Of a stretch of 55,896 nucleotides of DNA, positions 18,943 to 27,335 are shown in pieces; positions within the stretch are counted from its first letter, which is position 1; each line of letters begins with the position of its first letter. The translations under genes were made by a program, and so were the position numbers. The stretch is from NCBI GenBank assembly GCA_903881505.1, contig CAIRTM010000051.1, positions 1-55,896 of the forward strand, in the 5' to 3' direction. This stretch comes from an uncultured delta proteobacterium (GTDB lineage Bacteria > Desulfobacterota > WTBG01 > CAIYCZ01 > CAIRTM01). The notes under the pieces are model-generated. The model worked only from the letters and a program-made list of their open reading frames with translations. It did no database searches and was not told where the DNA came from.

Positions 18943-19302
18943 TCAGTGCCCCGGGCAGGCGCCGTGATCGCTGCATATGACCGGAGCGTCGGTAAGCCGG
19001 CCGCTTACGTAGTCTTCAACAGCCTGTTTGACGTTTCCCGTGCAGCCGCGGATAACCGCGATTCCGGCAGCAGCCAGCTTGTTGACCGCGCCCTGCCCCA
19101 TGTTGCCGGCCAGCATGAGGCGCACACCGCGTTCAGCAAGACTTCCGGCAATATTTGATTTGCAGCCGCAACCGGGCGGCGGGCTTATTGTCTCCTCAGA
19201 GCTGATCTGGTGCTGCTCGTCGAGGGAAAAAACTGTAAAGTATTCGCAGTGGCCAAAATGTGAATCAATTTCTCCATTGCGTGAGGGCACGGCTATTTTC
19301 AT
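18943..19302 (-). CDS. NifX/NifB-like dinitrogenase iron-molybdenum cofactor domain protein
   Basis: A 119-residue stand-alone domain of the NifX/NifB C-terminal family: MKIAVPSRNGEIDSHFGHCEYF at the start (His-Phe-Gly-His motif) and GVRLMLAGNMGQGAVNKL followed by GIAVIRGCTGN. Such small proteins are common in anaerobes without nitrogenase and may bind or carry iron-sulfur or iron-molybdenum clusters; many occur beside MRP/NBP35-type ATPases, but none is here. The C-terminal tail SDHGACPGH is rich in His and Cys and could bind metal. The gene is directly followed by greB. Confidence 0.88.
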   Translation of the reverse strand: MKIAVPSRNGEIDSHFGHCEYFTVFSLDEQHQISSEETISPPPGCGCKSNIAGSLAERGVRLMLAGNMGQGAVNKLAAAGIAVIRGCTGNVKQAVEDYVSGRLTDAPVICSDHGACPGH

Positions 19303-19411
19303 GTGAAGCTCCTGTGTAAAAATGCGTAACCATTTGTAATTGCTCTATTATACGTACTGCCGGCCTGCCTGTCAAAGCCGATGCAGTACTATTGGCTGTA
19401 AAAGAAGAGCC

Positions 19412-19438
19412 CCCCTGGCAGGGGCAATGCCAGAGGGG
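19412..19438 (-). terminator. Probable terminator of the DksA-like gene
   Basis: The 387 bases between 19303 and 19691 hold no convincing gene. On the minus strand a hairpin with arms related to CCCCTCTGGCA and TGCCAGGGG is followed by a T-rich run (CTCTTCTTTT). It lies about 250 bases after the stop of the DksA-like gene at 19691 and would stop its transcript before the NifX-like gene. Confidence 0.4.
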
Positions 19439-19690
19439 CGAGGAGGGGGGATAAGAATTGTGCTGGCTTAGTTATAACACAAATTGGAAACGGCGCAAGA
19501 GGTATAACGAAATTTTTTATTTTTTTCTCTCCGTGGGGAGGGATAGCGGCCGTGAACGGTTTCCGAAACCCTGAGAGGACCCTGAGCTTCATTGAAAATT
19601 CACGAACAGGGGCCGGCATTGAACATGCAGAACCTGGTGCTGTTTCATAAGCATCCCGCAAGGGTTTTCAGGGGCGGGGATCAGCGGCAT

Positions 19691-20113
19691 CTACTCGTCG
19701 TTGATTTCTATATCGGTGATGGAAACATCCTTATACAGAAGCTTGTCTTCCATGGTTTCATTGCTGACGATGCCCTGCCGCTCCATTTCAGATTGACATT
19801 CAATGCAGCAGCGGGCAAATGGGAGCACACTCAGGCGTTTTTTGGGAATTTCACATCCGCATTCCTCACAGATGCCATAGGTTTCATCTTCGATTTTTTC
19901 AATCGCATCATCGATGTGCGCCAGTTTTATGCGGTCGCGTTCGCTCAGCAAATGGTTAAGCTGCCTTCCCTTTTCGCTCTCGGCATCGTCGTAGAAATCT
20001 CCAACGTCGCGCTGGGGGGCGCGGCGCTCGGTTGAAATAGTATCACCGATTTCCCTTAAGATATCGGCTCGCATTTTCTGCAGCTTTTTTACAAGAGCAA
20101 CGTTCTTTTTCAT
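19691..20113 (-). CDS. DksA/TraR family zinc-finger protein
   Basis: A 140-residue protein with a coiled-coil front half and a C4 zinc finger: CEECGCEIPKKRL (Cys82, Cys85) and ARCCIECQ (Cys102 or 103, Cys106), with LPFARCCIECQ typical of the family. DksA binds the secondary channel of RNA polymerase and with ppGpp alters promoter activity. The coiled-coil tip here reads DFYDDAESEKGRQ, which keeps acidic residues like the DxxDxA tip of DksA but is not identical. It could be DksA itself or one of the shorter TraR/YocK-like paralogues common in Deltaproteobacteria. Confidence 0.9.
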   Translation of the reverse strand: MKKNVALVKKLQKMRADILREIGDTISTERRAPQRDVGDFYDDAESEKGRQLNHLLSERDRIKLAHIDDAIEKIEDETYGICEECGCEIPKKRLSVLPFARCCIECQSEMERQGIVSNETMEDKLLYKDVSITDIEINDE

Positions 20114-20860
20114 GCTTTGATCCCGTTACCGTGCCAGCCCCGGAAGCGTTTCGCATTCCAGAAAACCGGACCGATTATACCGTTTGACTGAACGTGCAGG
20201 CATGAAAGCATCTCCGGGCCTGCAAAAGTGAAGATGTTGTATAGTCGTTAAAAAATAATTTGTCAACACCAAAAAACCATTATCAGATTTACATCGAGCA
20301 CACGGGGTGTTCTCGTTGAAATTATCGTTGCATTTGGCTGGTGCATGCGGCTTCAAGTCCGGTCATCTTTTACAGGCCAAGGTTTCTTTTCTACAGCAAA
20401 TGCTTTTACATATATGACGGCCAAAGCCATCAACCCTGTGTTTTTATTTTTATCCTGTTGAAATCACATCTGTTTTTAAGATCTGCCGCAATACAGGGAA
20501 GCTTTTTGCTGGAGCCATTTTTTAACCCCCTGTTTTTACTTGCTTTTGTCGAAGGTGGTCAATTTTGTAGCAATGTGCCAATAAACCTTGTTTCCCGAGC
20601 CTTAGAGCGTTTTTCAACAAAGCAATCCACAGGTTTTACTATTCTGCTATGATTTGTCGTCTCCTGCAGGTTCTGGCCCTCTCTCTTGCCCTACGTCGTT
20701 GTTTTTTGCCCGCGCTACTTTCACGCACATGTAACGGTGTGCCGTAAAGATGCCCGCAGATTCGAAACGCACGGAATGATGATACCTGTAACCGCTGTTT
20801 AACGTATAAAGCAACATTTTCGAGTTGGAATGGGGAAAAGGCCGCAGTGGTAGATGAGGA
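20114..20860. other. Gene-poor region, possible trace of a transposable element
   Basis: Nearly 750 bases with AT-richer composition and no convincing gene. On the minus strand a 22-codon reading frame (20518 to 20450) starts MAPAKSFPVLRQILK after a GGGGG site and then stops; it weakly recalls the N-termini of IS4-family transposases. At 20601-20617 the sequence CTTAGAGCGTTTTTCAA is, on the other strand, 16 of 17 bases identical to 16834-16850 beside the MITE-like repeat. I read this as decayed mobile DNA. A plus-strand frame at 20341-20652 has no recognisable features and poor composition for a gene. Confidence 0.3.
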
Positions 20861-21220
20861 CTACAGGATGGAATAATTTTGAATTTCTTTTTCGTATTTT
20901 TTTACAAAATCATCGAGCTTGGCCCGCGCGGTATCATCCATTTTTACAAATTGTATCCCCATGCCTTTGGGGAATGCATTTTTGCGTCCCTTGGGGTTTA
21001 TCCAGACCACCCGGCCTTCAATTTCAAGCGGTGTCGTGTCAGAAGGAAGAATCAGCCTAAGGTGGACAGGGTAATCCAGCGGGAACGGGTCTTCGGTCTT
21101 GACAAAGATCCCGCCTTTGCTGACGTTGAGCATGTACACCTTGACGAATGCCCCATATTCACGGAACATGATTTCTATTTTTGTCGGGGTGCGCGGACTA
21201 GTCCGCTGTTCGTCAGCCAT
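20861..21220 (-). CDS. PilZ domain protein
   Basis: A 119-residue single-domain protein. Near the N-terminus RTSPRTP gives an Arg-x3-Arg motif and, about 25 residues later, NVSKGGIF gives the (D/N)-x-S-x2-G motif; together these bind cyclic di-GMP in PilZ proteins. GMGIQFVKMDD near the C-terminus is also typical. It probably acts as a c-di-GMP receptor. It stands alone, between gene-poor DNA and the Spy-like gene, with its stop at 20861. The ATG follows GAGGG closely. Confidence 0.9.
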   Translation of the reverse strand: MADEQRTSPRTPTKIEIMFREYGAFVKVYMLNVSKGGIFVKTEDPFPLDYPVHLRLILPSDTTPLEIEGRVVWINPKGRKNAFPKGMGIQFVKMDDTARAKLDDFVKKYEKEIQNYSIL

Positions 21221-21411
21221 AATACCCTCGAATTGAGCAGATAGGCAGTGGTATAGCAGATTTTAACGGAACTTGCCAATAAGTATTTAGCAGAAGGCCG
21301 TACAGAGTGCATCTATTCTTCCCTGGCGGAGACGGCGTATATTTCAGGGATGTTTCTCGTATGAGACAGTATGCTGTTTTCTCTGGAGAGGGCAGAGGGA
21401 AACGCGACGCC

Positions 21412-21897
21412 TCATCTTTGGTACGCCTGTTCACGGCCCCTGCCGCGCAGGTGCTGCCTCCCCGGCCCACCCTGCAGGCAGCGTCCGATACCGCGAAATG
21501 CAGGATCAGTAGCCATCATAGGCGTTAGTTCATCAAAACGCCTGCATTGATGTTCGTCCAGAATTGAGCGCAATGCCGCACGGGTCTCAAGCAGCGCTTT
21601 GCGAACCTCCGGCTGGTGCTTGTGGCGCAGCTGCCTGATTTTGTCCATGCCCTCACGCAGAACCGGTTCAAACTGTTCGCGCTGCTCAGGCGTGAGTTCA
21701 AGTTCGCGTGCAAGCCACTCGATGCGCCCGGCAGGCTCTCGGCCAATGAGGCTGCCGAGCCGTGCAAGAGGCCTCATAGCGCCGTAGGGTGCATCCGGGC
21801 GAAGCGACTGAAACAGCGCAAGCGCACCGGCACCGGACAGGAAACCGGCAATAAATACAAGTGCCACTACCATGCTGGCCTTGGCTGCAGCCTTCAT
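21412..21897 (-). CDS. Spy/CpxP-like membrane-anchored periplasmic protein
   Basis: A 161-residue protein with an N-terminal hydrophobic segment (MVVALVFIAGFLSGAGALAL, residues 9-28) that may be a signal or an anchor. The helical middle, ELELTPEQREQFEPVL then MDKIRQLRHKHQPEVRKALLETR, has the LTPEQ motif and pattern of the Spy/CpxP and heavy-metal-sensor families, which hold unfolded envelope proteins or report metal stress. The tail is Gly/Arg-rich. It lies four bases after the anti-sigma gene, so it is the third gene of the sigma operon and may be a target or sensor in that response. Confidence 0.75.
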   Translation of the reverse strand: MKAAAKASMVVALVFIAGFLSGAGALALFQSLRPDAPYGAMRPLARLGSLIGREPAGRIEWLARELELTPEQREQFEPVLREGMDKIRQLRHKHQPEVRKALLETRAALRSILDEHQCRRFDELTPMMATDPAFRGIGRCLQGGPGRQHLRGRGREQAYQR

Positions 21898-21901
21898 AAT
21901 G

Positions 21902-22366
21902 CTACCTTTCTATGGTTTCTCCGTGCATGGCCGCCAGCATCAGGTCAGTGCTGAGCGGATGATCGTCCAACAGCAGTTCTTCGGCCGGTACGATTACCGG
22001 TGCCTCGCCGGGCGGAGCGGTTAGCCAGGCGCCGCTGAAGCTGACCAAGAGCGCCACGGCTGCCATAGCGGGGGCGAGCCGCAGCCCTGCGCGCGCCAGC
22101 AGTTCTGCCAAGGCCGGAGCCGGCTTCGGCACACATGCGGCCCCAACAGCAGCCTGCAGCCGGGCCACGAATGACGCTGGCGGCTCCGGAACCGGCGCGG
22201 CAGCAGCAACGCGCAGCATGTTTCTCAGCCCCTGCCGGTATCCTGCGCTGCGGCATGCCGGGCACTGGCTGAGATGGGCCTGCATGTCCCCGGCACGTTC
22301 AACCGGCAGGGTTCCTTCGTGAAAAGATTCAAGAGCCTTTTGTACGCTTCGGCAGTGCAGTTTCAT
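21902..22366 (-). CDS. Anti-sigma factor with zinc finger (ZAS type)
   Basis: A 154-residue protein with an N-terminal zinc-binding anti-sigma motif: His31, Cys35 and Cys38 in HLSQCPAC, with an earlier cysteine (Cys5) and a helix in front. One membrane helix (about residues 96-115, MAAVALLVSFSGAWL) separates a short periplasmic tail. Such proteins hold an ECF sigma factor inactive at the membrane until a stress signal releases it. It overlaps the sigma gene by four bases (ATGA), the usual arrangement for a cognate pair. Confidence 0.87.
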   Translation of the reverse strand: MKLHCRSVQKALESFHEGTLPVERAGDMQAHLSQCPACRSAGYRQGLRNMLRVAAAAPVPEPPASFVARLQAAVGAACVPKPAPALAELLARAGLRLAPAMAAVALLVSFSGAWLTAPPGEAPVIVPAEELLLDDHPLSTDLMLAAMHGETIER

Positions 22367-22974
22367 GAACGTTTCTCCTGAAAGCGTGTGCGCGGTGCGT
22401 TGCCGAGCATCATTGTTGCAAGCACGTCCCGGGCGTGCTTGCGGGCGCGGTGACTGATGACCTTCACATGCAGTTGAGAAATACCCATCATACCGGCGGT
22501 CTCCCTGAGGCTCAGGCCTTCAACGTCCCGCAGGGTCAGCACCATCTGCTCGCGGGGTGAAAGAGCTCCAAGCAGCCGGGCGGTTATGTCGCGCGCTATA
22601 AGAGAGGTTTCCGGGTCCTCGATGCGAGCGGGTGCATGCAGGCAGCATTGATCAACACATTCACGCTCCCGGCCGCTCAATTCCGGCAAAGCAGTTTCAG
22701 AGCGCTTTGAGCGCAGCCTGAGTTCCCGGTAGCAGCGGCGCACGGCAATAGTCGTCAACCAGCTGATAAAGGGCCGTTCCCGGCTGTACGTGCCAAGAGA
22801 TTGGTAGGCCTGCAGCAAAATATCCTGCACAATATCTTCAGCCTGCTGTCTGCTGTTGAAAAAACGGTAGGCAAGCTGAAAGATGCGCGGCATATAGCGC
22901 CCGGCAAGCACATCAAAGGCTTGCCTGTTACCGTTGAGCACGTTGTGAACGAGCGTACAGTCATCCGCTGCCAT
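22363..22974 (-). CDS. ECF-type RNA polymerase sigma factor
   Basis: A 203-residue sigma factor. Region 2 includes QLAYRFFNSRQQAEDIVQDI with the polymerase-binding helix, and FISWLTTIAVRRCYRELR; region 4 includes LSPREQMVLTLRDVEGLSLRETAGMMGIS followed by VKVISHRARK, here VIS where many family members have VKSRL. The overlapping anti-sigma gene and the following Spy-like gene suggest an envelope or metal-stress regulon, related in layout to RpoE/CnrH-type systems. The ATG lacks a strong ribosome-binding site. Confidence 0.92.
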   Translation of the reverse strand: MAADDCTLVHNVLNGNRQAFDVLAGRYMPRIFQLAYRFFNSRQQAEDIVQDILLQAYQSLGTYSRERPFISWLTTIAVRRCYRELRLRSKRSETALPELSGRERECVDQCCLHAPARIEDPETSLIARDITARLLGALSPREQMVLTLRDVEGLSLRETAGMMGISQLHVKVISHRARKHARDVLATMMLGNAPRTRFQEKRS

Positions 22975-22982
22975 GGTTTCAT

Positions 22983-23011
22983 TCTATACAATTGGCCTGC
23001 TGCAAATGCAA
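22983..23011 (-). promoter_or_regulatory. Candidate promoter of the sigma/anti-sigma operon
   Basis: On the minus strand TTGCAT and TATAGA are 17 bases apart, and the ATG of the sigma gene begins eight bases after the second element. If used, the transcript would start at or next to the ATG and be nearly leaderless, which fits the lack of a Shine-Dalgarno. The match to the -35 consensus is weak. Confidence 0.25.
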
Positions 23012-23136
23012 GTGCGTATCATTGCGGCAGCACCGAGCGAGAGTATGTGTGCAAAACCAGACCAGGCTCGGCGCCGCAATCCTTTTTTATTATTGCACGG
23101 ATGCCGCCACCTCCTCCTGCATGCTTTCGAGCGGAC

Positions 23137-23188
23137 CGTAAAAAATAATTTGCAACAGCCTGCGGCCGAGAGTTCCGCAGTCTGTTGC
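23137..23188 (-). terminator. Intrinsic terminator of the Spy-like gene
   Basis: Eighteen bases after the stop at 23206, the minus strand forms a 14-base stem with one mismatch (GCAACAG then CTGCGG on one arm, CCGCAG then CTGTTGC on the other) around a 9-base loop, followed by AAATTATTTTTTACGG. This is a convincing Rho-independent terminator separating the Spy-like gene from the sigma operon. Confidence 0.75.
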
Positions 23189-23205
23189 CTGCACCATACG
23201 GCGCT

Positions 23206-23700
23206 TTATCTCCACGGGCAGTCAGGCCGGCCAGCATATCGGCCCCGGCCGCCCCGACCCGGGCCTGAAAAAAAGAGGGGCGATTTTTTCTCCAGCATGA
23301 CTGCGCGCTGTTCAGGCGTTAAAAGCTGTACAGCGGAAATCATGGCAGCGTGCCGAATTTCAAATATTTCCGCGTTGATATTTTTCTTGCGCTCCAGCAG
23401 CGTTTCAAGAGCCGCTGTATCAATGGTCGGCGCAAACAGCGCCTCGGGAATTTCAAGGCTCTGAAGCTCGGCGCGCAACGCGAAAATCTTTGCCCGGGTT
23501 GCTGTCTCCAGGGCATCGATGTCGCCGCGCTGTTGTTCTGTAAGATCAAGACCGCTGATACAGCGAAAAATGCCCGGCTCTGAGCAGCCGGGGCCATAGC
23601 CCGGCCCCGCTCCCCGGAAAGCCGGAGCGTGTACGGGTGTACCAAGAATCATTGCGGTGACGATACAGGCCAGGACAATAAAGAGTTTTGTGCGTGCCAT
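23206..23700 (-). CDS. Spy/CpxP family periplasmic protein
   Basis: A 164-residue secreted protein with a signal peptide (LFIVLACIVTAMILGTPVHA). The mature helical domain has two LTxxQ motifs, LTEQQRGDIDALE and LLTPEQRAVM, the mark of the Spy/CpxP chaperone family that protects periplasmic proteins and modulates Cpx signalling. Gly/Arg-rich sequence fills the tail (GPGRGGRGRYAGRP). The ATG at 23700 has an AGGAG site; reading upstream would lose the signal peptide. It has its own terminator, so it is a separate unit from the sigma operon, although the function fits. Confidence 0.82.
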   Translation of the reverse strand: MARTKLFIVLACIVTAMILGTPVHAPAFRGAGPGYGPGCSEPGIFRCISGLDLTEQQRGDIDALETATRAKIFALRAELQSLEIPEALFAPTIDTAALETLLERKKNINAEIFEIRHAAMISAVQLLTPEQRAVMLEKKSPLFFSGPGRGGRGRYAGRPDCPWR

Positions 23701-23899
23701 TATGAAGTACTCCTGTGTTAAATATGTTTTTAAACGGTCATCATATCGGGCTTTCGCATGATCTTTGTATAATAGGTGCGCACATCGAGCCAAAAGGTTA
23801 CATATTTTCCTGTACAGCATAGTGCGGAGATGCTATCTAAAAATCATAAAATGCGGTGTGCGGTTAGCCTGTATACCGTGCATGGATTGATAGCCGGCA

Positions 23900-24160
23900 A
23901 TGAATGATCAGCAGATTCTTGATGAACTCGAAGCGCTTCTGGAAACGCTGGGTGTCCGGGTGCGCCATGAAGCGCTCGAGAATTCCCCGGGGGGTATGTG
24001 TACAGTTAACGGCCGCTGCACAATGTTTCTCGATGTATCCGCACAACCGTCAGATCTTGCCCGCCTGTGCGCCGGCGAACTGAGGAAGAGGGGCGATGTT
24101 GAGGCAGTCTACCTGAAGCCCGAAGTTCGACGCTATCTTGAAAAAACAGCATCCGATTGA
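23900..24160 (+). CDS. Small conserved hypothetical protein
   Basis: An 86-residue protein. The middle, GGMCTVNGRCTMFLDVSAQPSDLARLCAGEL, recalls small uncharacterised proteins of Deltaproteobacteria and Chlorobi that have a G-x-C-x-V-x-G-(K/R) segment followed by hydrophobic strand and a helix. I know no function. It diverges from the Spy-like gene with about 200 bases between, and no operon partner follows. Confidence 0.6.
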   Translation: MNDQQILDELEALLETLGVRVRHEALENSPGGMCTVNGRCTMFLDVSAQPSDLARLCAGELRKRGDVEAVYLKPEVRRYLEKTASD

Positions 24161-24197
24161 GCGCCTGCGCTCCACGTGATGCGGTGTTAAGGCTCGA

Positions 24198-24545
24198 TCA
24201 AAAATTCGGGGCATCAGATGCTATAAACGTCACATGCTTTATGGGCTGCGGGGGGGTATTTACGATACCATGATCAACCTTGCCTTGCAGCATCCGCTTG
24301 AAAGTTGCTTCAGCATAGAGCCAGAGCAGTTGGTTGAATGAATGCGCCGGCTGTCGGGCTGCGCACAGCTGCACCGGAAAACGCACGGGGTACACACGGT
24401 CGCATGAGCCTGAAAAGGCTATATCCCGAATGTGTATTTTGATGATATCGCGGGGCGTAACGAGGCTGACGACGCGCTGTGCTACTGCCTGCTGCAGGGT
24501 ATTGATTTCACCCGGGCGATTCTCACGGGCCGGGCGGAATTTCAT
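24198..24545 (-). CDS. Possible short hypothetical gene, weakly supported
   Basis: The 795 bases between 24161 and 24956 contain one reading frame worth naming, 115 codons from the ATG at 24545. The product reads plausibly (SLVTPRDIIKIHIRDIAFSG, FNQLLWLYAEATFKRMLQG) but I recognise no family and see no ribosome-binding site. It may be a decayed gene. The rest of the stretch, 24612-24885, shows nothing I can name. Confidence 0.22.
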   Translation of the reverse strand: MKFRPARENRPGEINTLQQAVAQRVVSLVTPRDIIKIHIRDIAFSGSCDRVYPVRFPVQLCAARQPAHSFNQLLWLYAEATFKRMLQGKVDHGIVNTPPQPIKHVTFIASDAPNF

Positions 24546-24885
24546 CGGAAATTCTGCAGAAAGTAAAGTCCGCAGGAATCCCGCTCCGGCTTTCCCGCTG
24601 GGCACCCACACATCAGGCCATTTTGCAGCCTAGAGATATGGTAATCACGGTTATCAGATTCGCCATGAGAGGAGAGAGGGGGTACCGTGTACAGCCATCC
24701 CGGGCCTGCGCGCTTCCCCCGGGGACCGGGGTGATGAGACATTTTGTATAAAACTGAACTCAGCGGATCGGGCCGGCGGGATATATGTAATTAAGGGGCT
24801 ATCCAGCAAGCTGAAAAGCCTGAAGATGCTCAGACTCAGCGCATAAATATGTATAGACAACAATGATTTTTAGTGTTAAAAATTA

Positions 24886-24928
24886 TTGTCAATCATCGGT
24901 TGACAAGAAATCTTCATATATATTATTT
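24886..24928 (+). promoter_or_regulatory. Promoter and possible operator of the polysaccharide export operon
   Basis: A consensus -35, TTGACA at 24900-24905, is followed 15 bases on by TATTAT (24921-24926). The -35 is half of a perfect inverted repeat, TTGTCAA (24886-24892) and TTGACAA (24900-24906), with a 7-base spacer, so a repressor bound there would cover the promoter. The DNA is very AT-rich. The operon's first ATG is at 24957. Confidence 0.5.
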
Positions 24929-24956
24929 AATAATTTTTTATGAAAGCTGATCGGAT

Positions 24957-25574
24957 ATGAAAACCTCAGCGTATACACGTATTATCAGGTGTCTGCTGCT
25001 TATTTTCTTCGCAGCATGGCTGCCGTCATGTGCCAGTGAATACAATGTCGTAAATTCCGTTTCAGATGTAATGCAAACGCTGCACACTGCCGAAGAATAT
25101 GTAATTGGACACGGAGACAGACTTAACATTACCGTGTGGGGGCAGGAAGGACTTGATAAGGACGTCATTGTGCAGCCAGACGGCAAGATTTCCCTTGCCC
25201 TTGTCAATGACGTTCCAGCGGTGGGCCTGACGGTTGGTGCGCTCAGGAAGGAACTTGAGAAGCGGTACAAGGAATTTATCTTTGAGCCGAATGTATCGAT
25301 AACGGTTCAGGAAATCAAGAGCCTGAAAATCTATGTCATCGGCGAGGTTAATAATCCCGGTGAATTCGACCTATTGACCTATACGGATGTGTTGCAGGCA
25401 ATTGCAAAAGCGGGCGGTTTTACCATCTATGCCAAGCCAAACAAGATTGAAATCATCAGGACGTTCGGGGGCCAAAAAACAAAAACTCGGTTCAATTATA
25501 ATCAGGTGTTGCGGGGTAAAAATCTGCAGCAGAATATCCCTTTAAAGCCGGGCGATGTGATCGTTGTTCCCTGA
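24957..25574 (+). CDS. Polysaccharide export lipoprotein, Wza/XrtA type
   Basis: A 205-residue outer-membrane lipoprotein. The signal sequence ends in a lipobox LPSC (Cys25). The body has the poly_export domain (about residues 45-125), with YVIGHGDRLNITVWGQEGL at its start, and a SLBB-type domain (about 127-190) with KIYVIGEVNNPGEFDL. It is shorter than E. coli Wza (379), the size usual in PEP-CTERM/XrtA-associated clusters. It would form the outer-membrane part of the channel that exports an exopolysaccharide. It opens the five-gene operon. Confidence 0.92.
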   Translation: MKTSAYTRIIRCLLLIFFAAWLPSCASEYNVVNSVSDVMQTLHTAEEYVIGHGDRLNITVWGQEGLDKDVIVQPDGKISLALVNDVPAVGLTVGALRKELEKRYKEFIFEPNVSITVQEIKSLKIYVIGEVNNPGEFDLLTYTDVLQAIAKAGGFTIYAKPNKIEIIRTFGGQKTKTRFNYNQVLRGKNLQQNIPLKPGDVIVVP

Positions 25575-25622
25575 TGCGGATTTGCTGCACACCATGAAAC
25601 AGCCGAAACAGGAGGTCGTGAT

Positions 25623-27335
25623 ATGAAGCATGCGATGGCGTATCTTTGCGGGCTGGTATTTTGTGCGATTGCCGTATTGTTTTCGGGCGGTGCACAGGGG
25701 GCTGACAAAACCGAATCCGCTGAGGCGGGAGGTTTTTATACTGTGCAGGTAATGGCGCTTAAGGACAATAAAGCAGCTCATGAAGCGGCGGAGGCCTTAA
25801 TAGCTAAAGGGTATGATGCGTATGTGGTTACCATTGCCGACGATTCAACTGGACTGCCGCACAAAGTGCGTTTTGGACATTTTCAGCTCAAAGCAGATGC
25901 CCAGCGTTCTGCGGCAAGCTATGAAGCGCGCGAATCAGATGCATCGTATGTGGTGCACGAAGCAGGAATATCTCTGGGAGTACCCGCCCAGCCCGCAGTT
26001 ACGGCTGTTGCCCCTGCTCAGCAGGGTTCGGCCGCCGGTTCTTCACAAAATTTTTTAACACAGGCTGTTCCTGAAGTCTCCTTCGGCAACCTGCTTGGCG
26101 GCCGCACGTATCTGGAAATTGCGCCTGCCTTCTCCTATCGTCTGCAATATGAAGACAACATTGACTATGACACCAGCGATAAATTAAGCGACTGGAGCAA
26201 CGTTTATATGCCTGAAATTAAGGTTGGCGCATTGGGACCGCGCTTCTCGCTGAGCTCTGTAGCCAGGCTGTGGATCACCGAGTATATCAATGAGCGGGAT
26301 TTTAATAACGTAGATCAGGACTACAACCTGACCCTGGGATATACGCCCAATGACCGGCTTGAGGTCTCCGGCGGCGTTGGTTATACGTTATATAATAATA
26401 CCAACCGCTTTCTCGAAACAGGGGGTGGCGGCGGTGCTGATAGTTTTGAGAATTACAAAGAGGAATCGAAACTAATTAACGGCGGCTTTACCTATGCACT
26501 TACTCCCCGCAGCACAGTAGGGTTGAATGGCTTTTTTACTCAGTATACTATTGACGATGCAAACGACAGCAATAATTTCTATGGCGGCACAGCGGAGTAT
26601 TCCTATCAGTACAGCCCGAGGACACAACTGATATTGGGCGCGAATTATTTTGGCTATGATTTCAACAGCGGCGGAGATTATTCGTATTATTCCGTAGATA
26701 ATCCGTATTATTCAACCAGTGGCTATGAATTAACCAATTACAGCATAACCGGTGGTTTTGACCACACGGTCGATCAGAGTTTAAGGTTTGGCGCGAAGGC
26801 CGGTATGCGTTTTTCTGAAAACGACTCCACACAGCCAACCGGTGATCCTGTCAAACCCAAGAAAAAAGTATCAGGCGATGGCACCGGCTGGGTAGCGGCG
26901 TTTGATATTGAAAAACGTGTTGGTGATTTTAACTTCGCGTTTGAGGCCTCTCATGATATCTCCATCAACTCCACCGGAGGTAATTATGAAAGCACCAAGT
27001 TAATATTAACCAATACGTATAATATTACCCGCCTCTTAAGCGCGCAGCTGGGGTTACAGTACTGGATAATGAAATCAGACGGAGATGAGTTTACCGGTTA
27101 TGCGGCCGGTTATGATGAGGACCGGAAGTTGTATTACATCACTTCTTCCTTGACCTACAAAATCTACCGCTGGCTCGAGCTCAGTCTTGTGCATTACTAC
27201 AGATATCAGGATCAGGAATTTGACAGATACGATCCTGCCCTTTCTTCTTTTGTTAGCGATTCTCAAACCTATAATGGTAATACCGTTTATTTACAGCTGC
27301 GGTTCACCCCGCTTCGTCCGTGGGTTATACGCTGA
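25623..27335 (+). CDS. Outer-membrane beta-barrel protein with N-terminal SPOR domain
   Basis: A 570-residue secreted protein. After a signal peptide (about residues 1-26) comes a SPOR domain (about 37-115: FYTVQVMALKDNKAAHEAAE), a fold that binds peptidoglycan lacking stem peptides. From about residue 160 the protein is a beta-barrel with alternating aromatic strands (YRLQYEDNIDYDTSD, LTLGYTPNDRLEVSGGVGY) and ends in a strand, PLRPWVIR. It resembles the PEP-CTERM-associated outer-membrane proteins in Gammaproteobacteria and Deltaproteobacteria, which probably assist polysaccharide secretion. Its TGA overlaps the next ATG (TGATG). Confidence 0.85.
   Translation: MKHAMAYLCGLVFCAIAVLFSGGAQGADKTESAEAGGFYTVQVMALKDNKAAHEAAEALIAKGYDAYVVTIADDSTGLPHKVRFGHFQLKADAQRSAASYEARESDASYVVHEAGISLGVPAQPAVTAVAPAQQGSAAGSSQNFLTQAVPEVSFGNLLGGRTYLEIAPAFSYRLQYEDNIDYDTSDKLSDWSNVYMPEIKVGALGPRFSLSSVARLWITEYINERDFNNVDQDYNLTLGYTPNDRLEVSGGVGYTLYNNTNRFLETGGGGGADSFENYKEESKLINGGFTYALTPRSTVGLNGFFTQYTIDDANDSNNFYGGTAEYSYQYSPRTQLILGANYFGYDFNSGGDYSYYSVDNPYYSTSGYELTNYSITGGFDHTVDQSLRFGAKAGMRFSENDSTQPTGDPVKPKKKVSGDGTGWVAAFDIEKRVGDFNFAFEASHDISINSTGGNYESTKLILTNTYNITRLLSAQLGLQYWIMKSDGDEFTGYAAGYDEDRKLYYITSSLTYKIYRWLELSLVHYYRYQDQEFDRYDPALSSFVSDSQTYNGNTVYLQLRFTPLRPWVIR

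Noticed and set aside
19389-19661. A 90-codon minus-strand frame after the DksA-like gene
   Set aside because: It runs through a likely terminator hairpin and shows no protein features.
20341-20652. A 103-codon plus-strand frame
   Set aside because: It is Phe/Leu/Ser-rich, lacks a ribosome-binding site and no family is evident.
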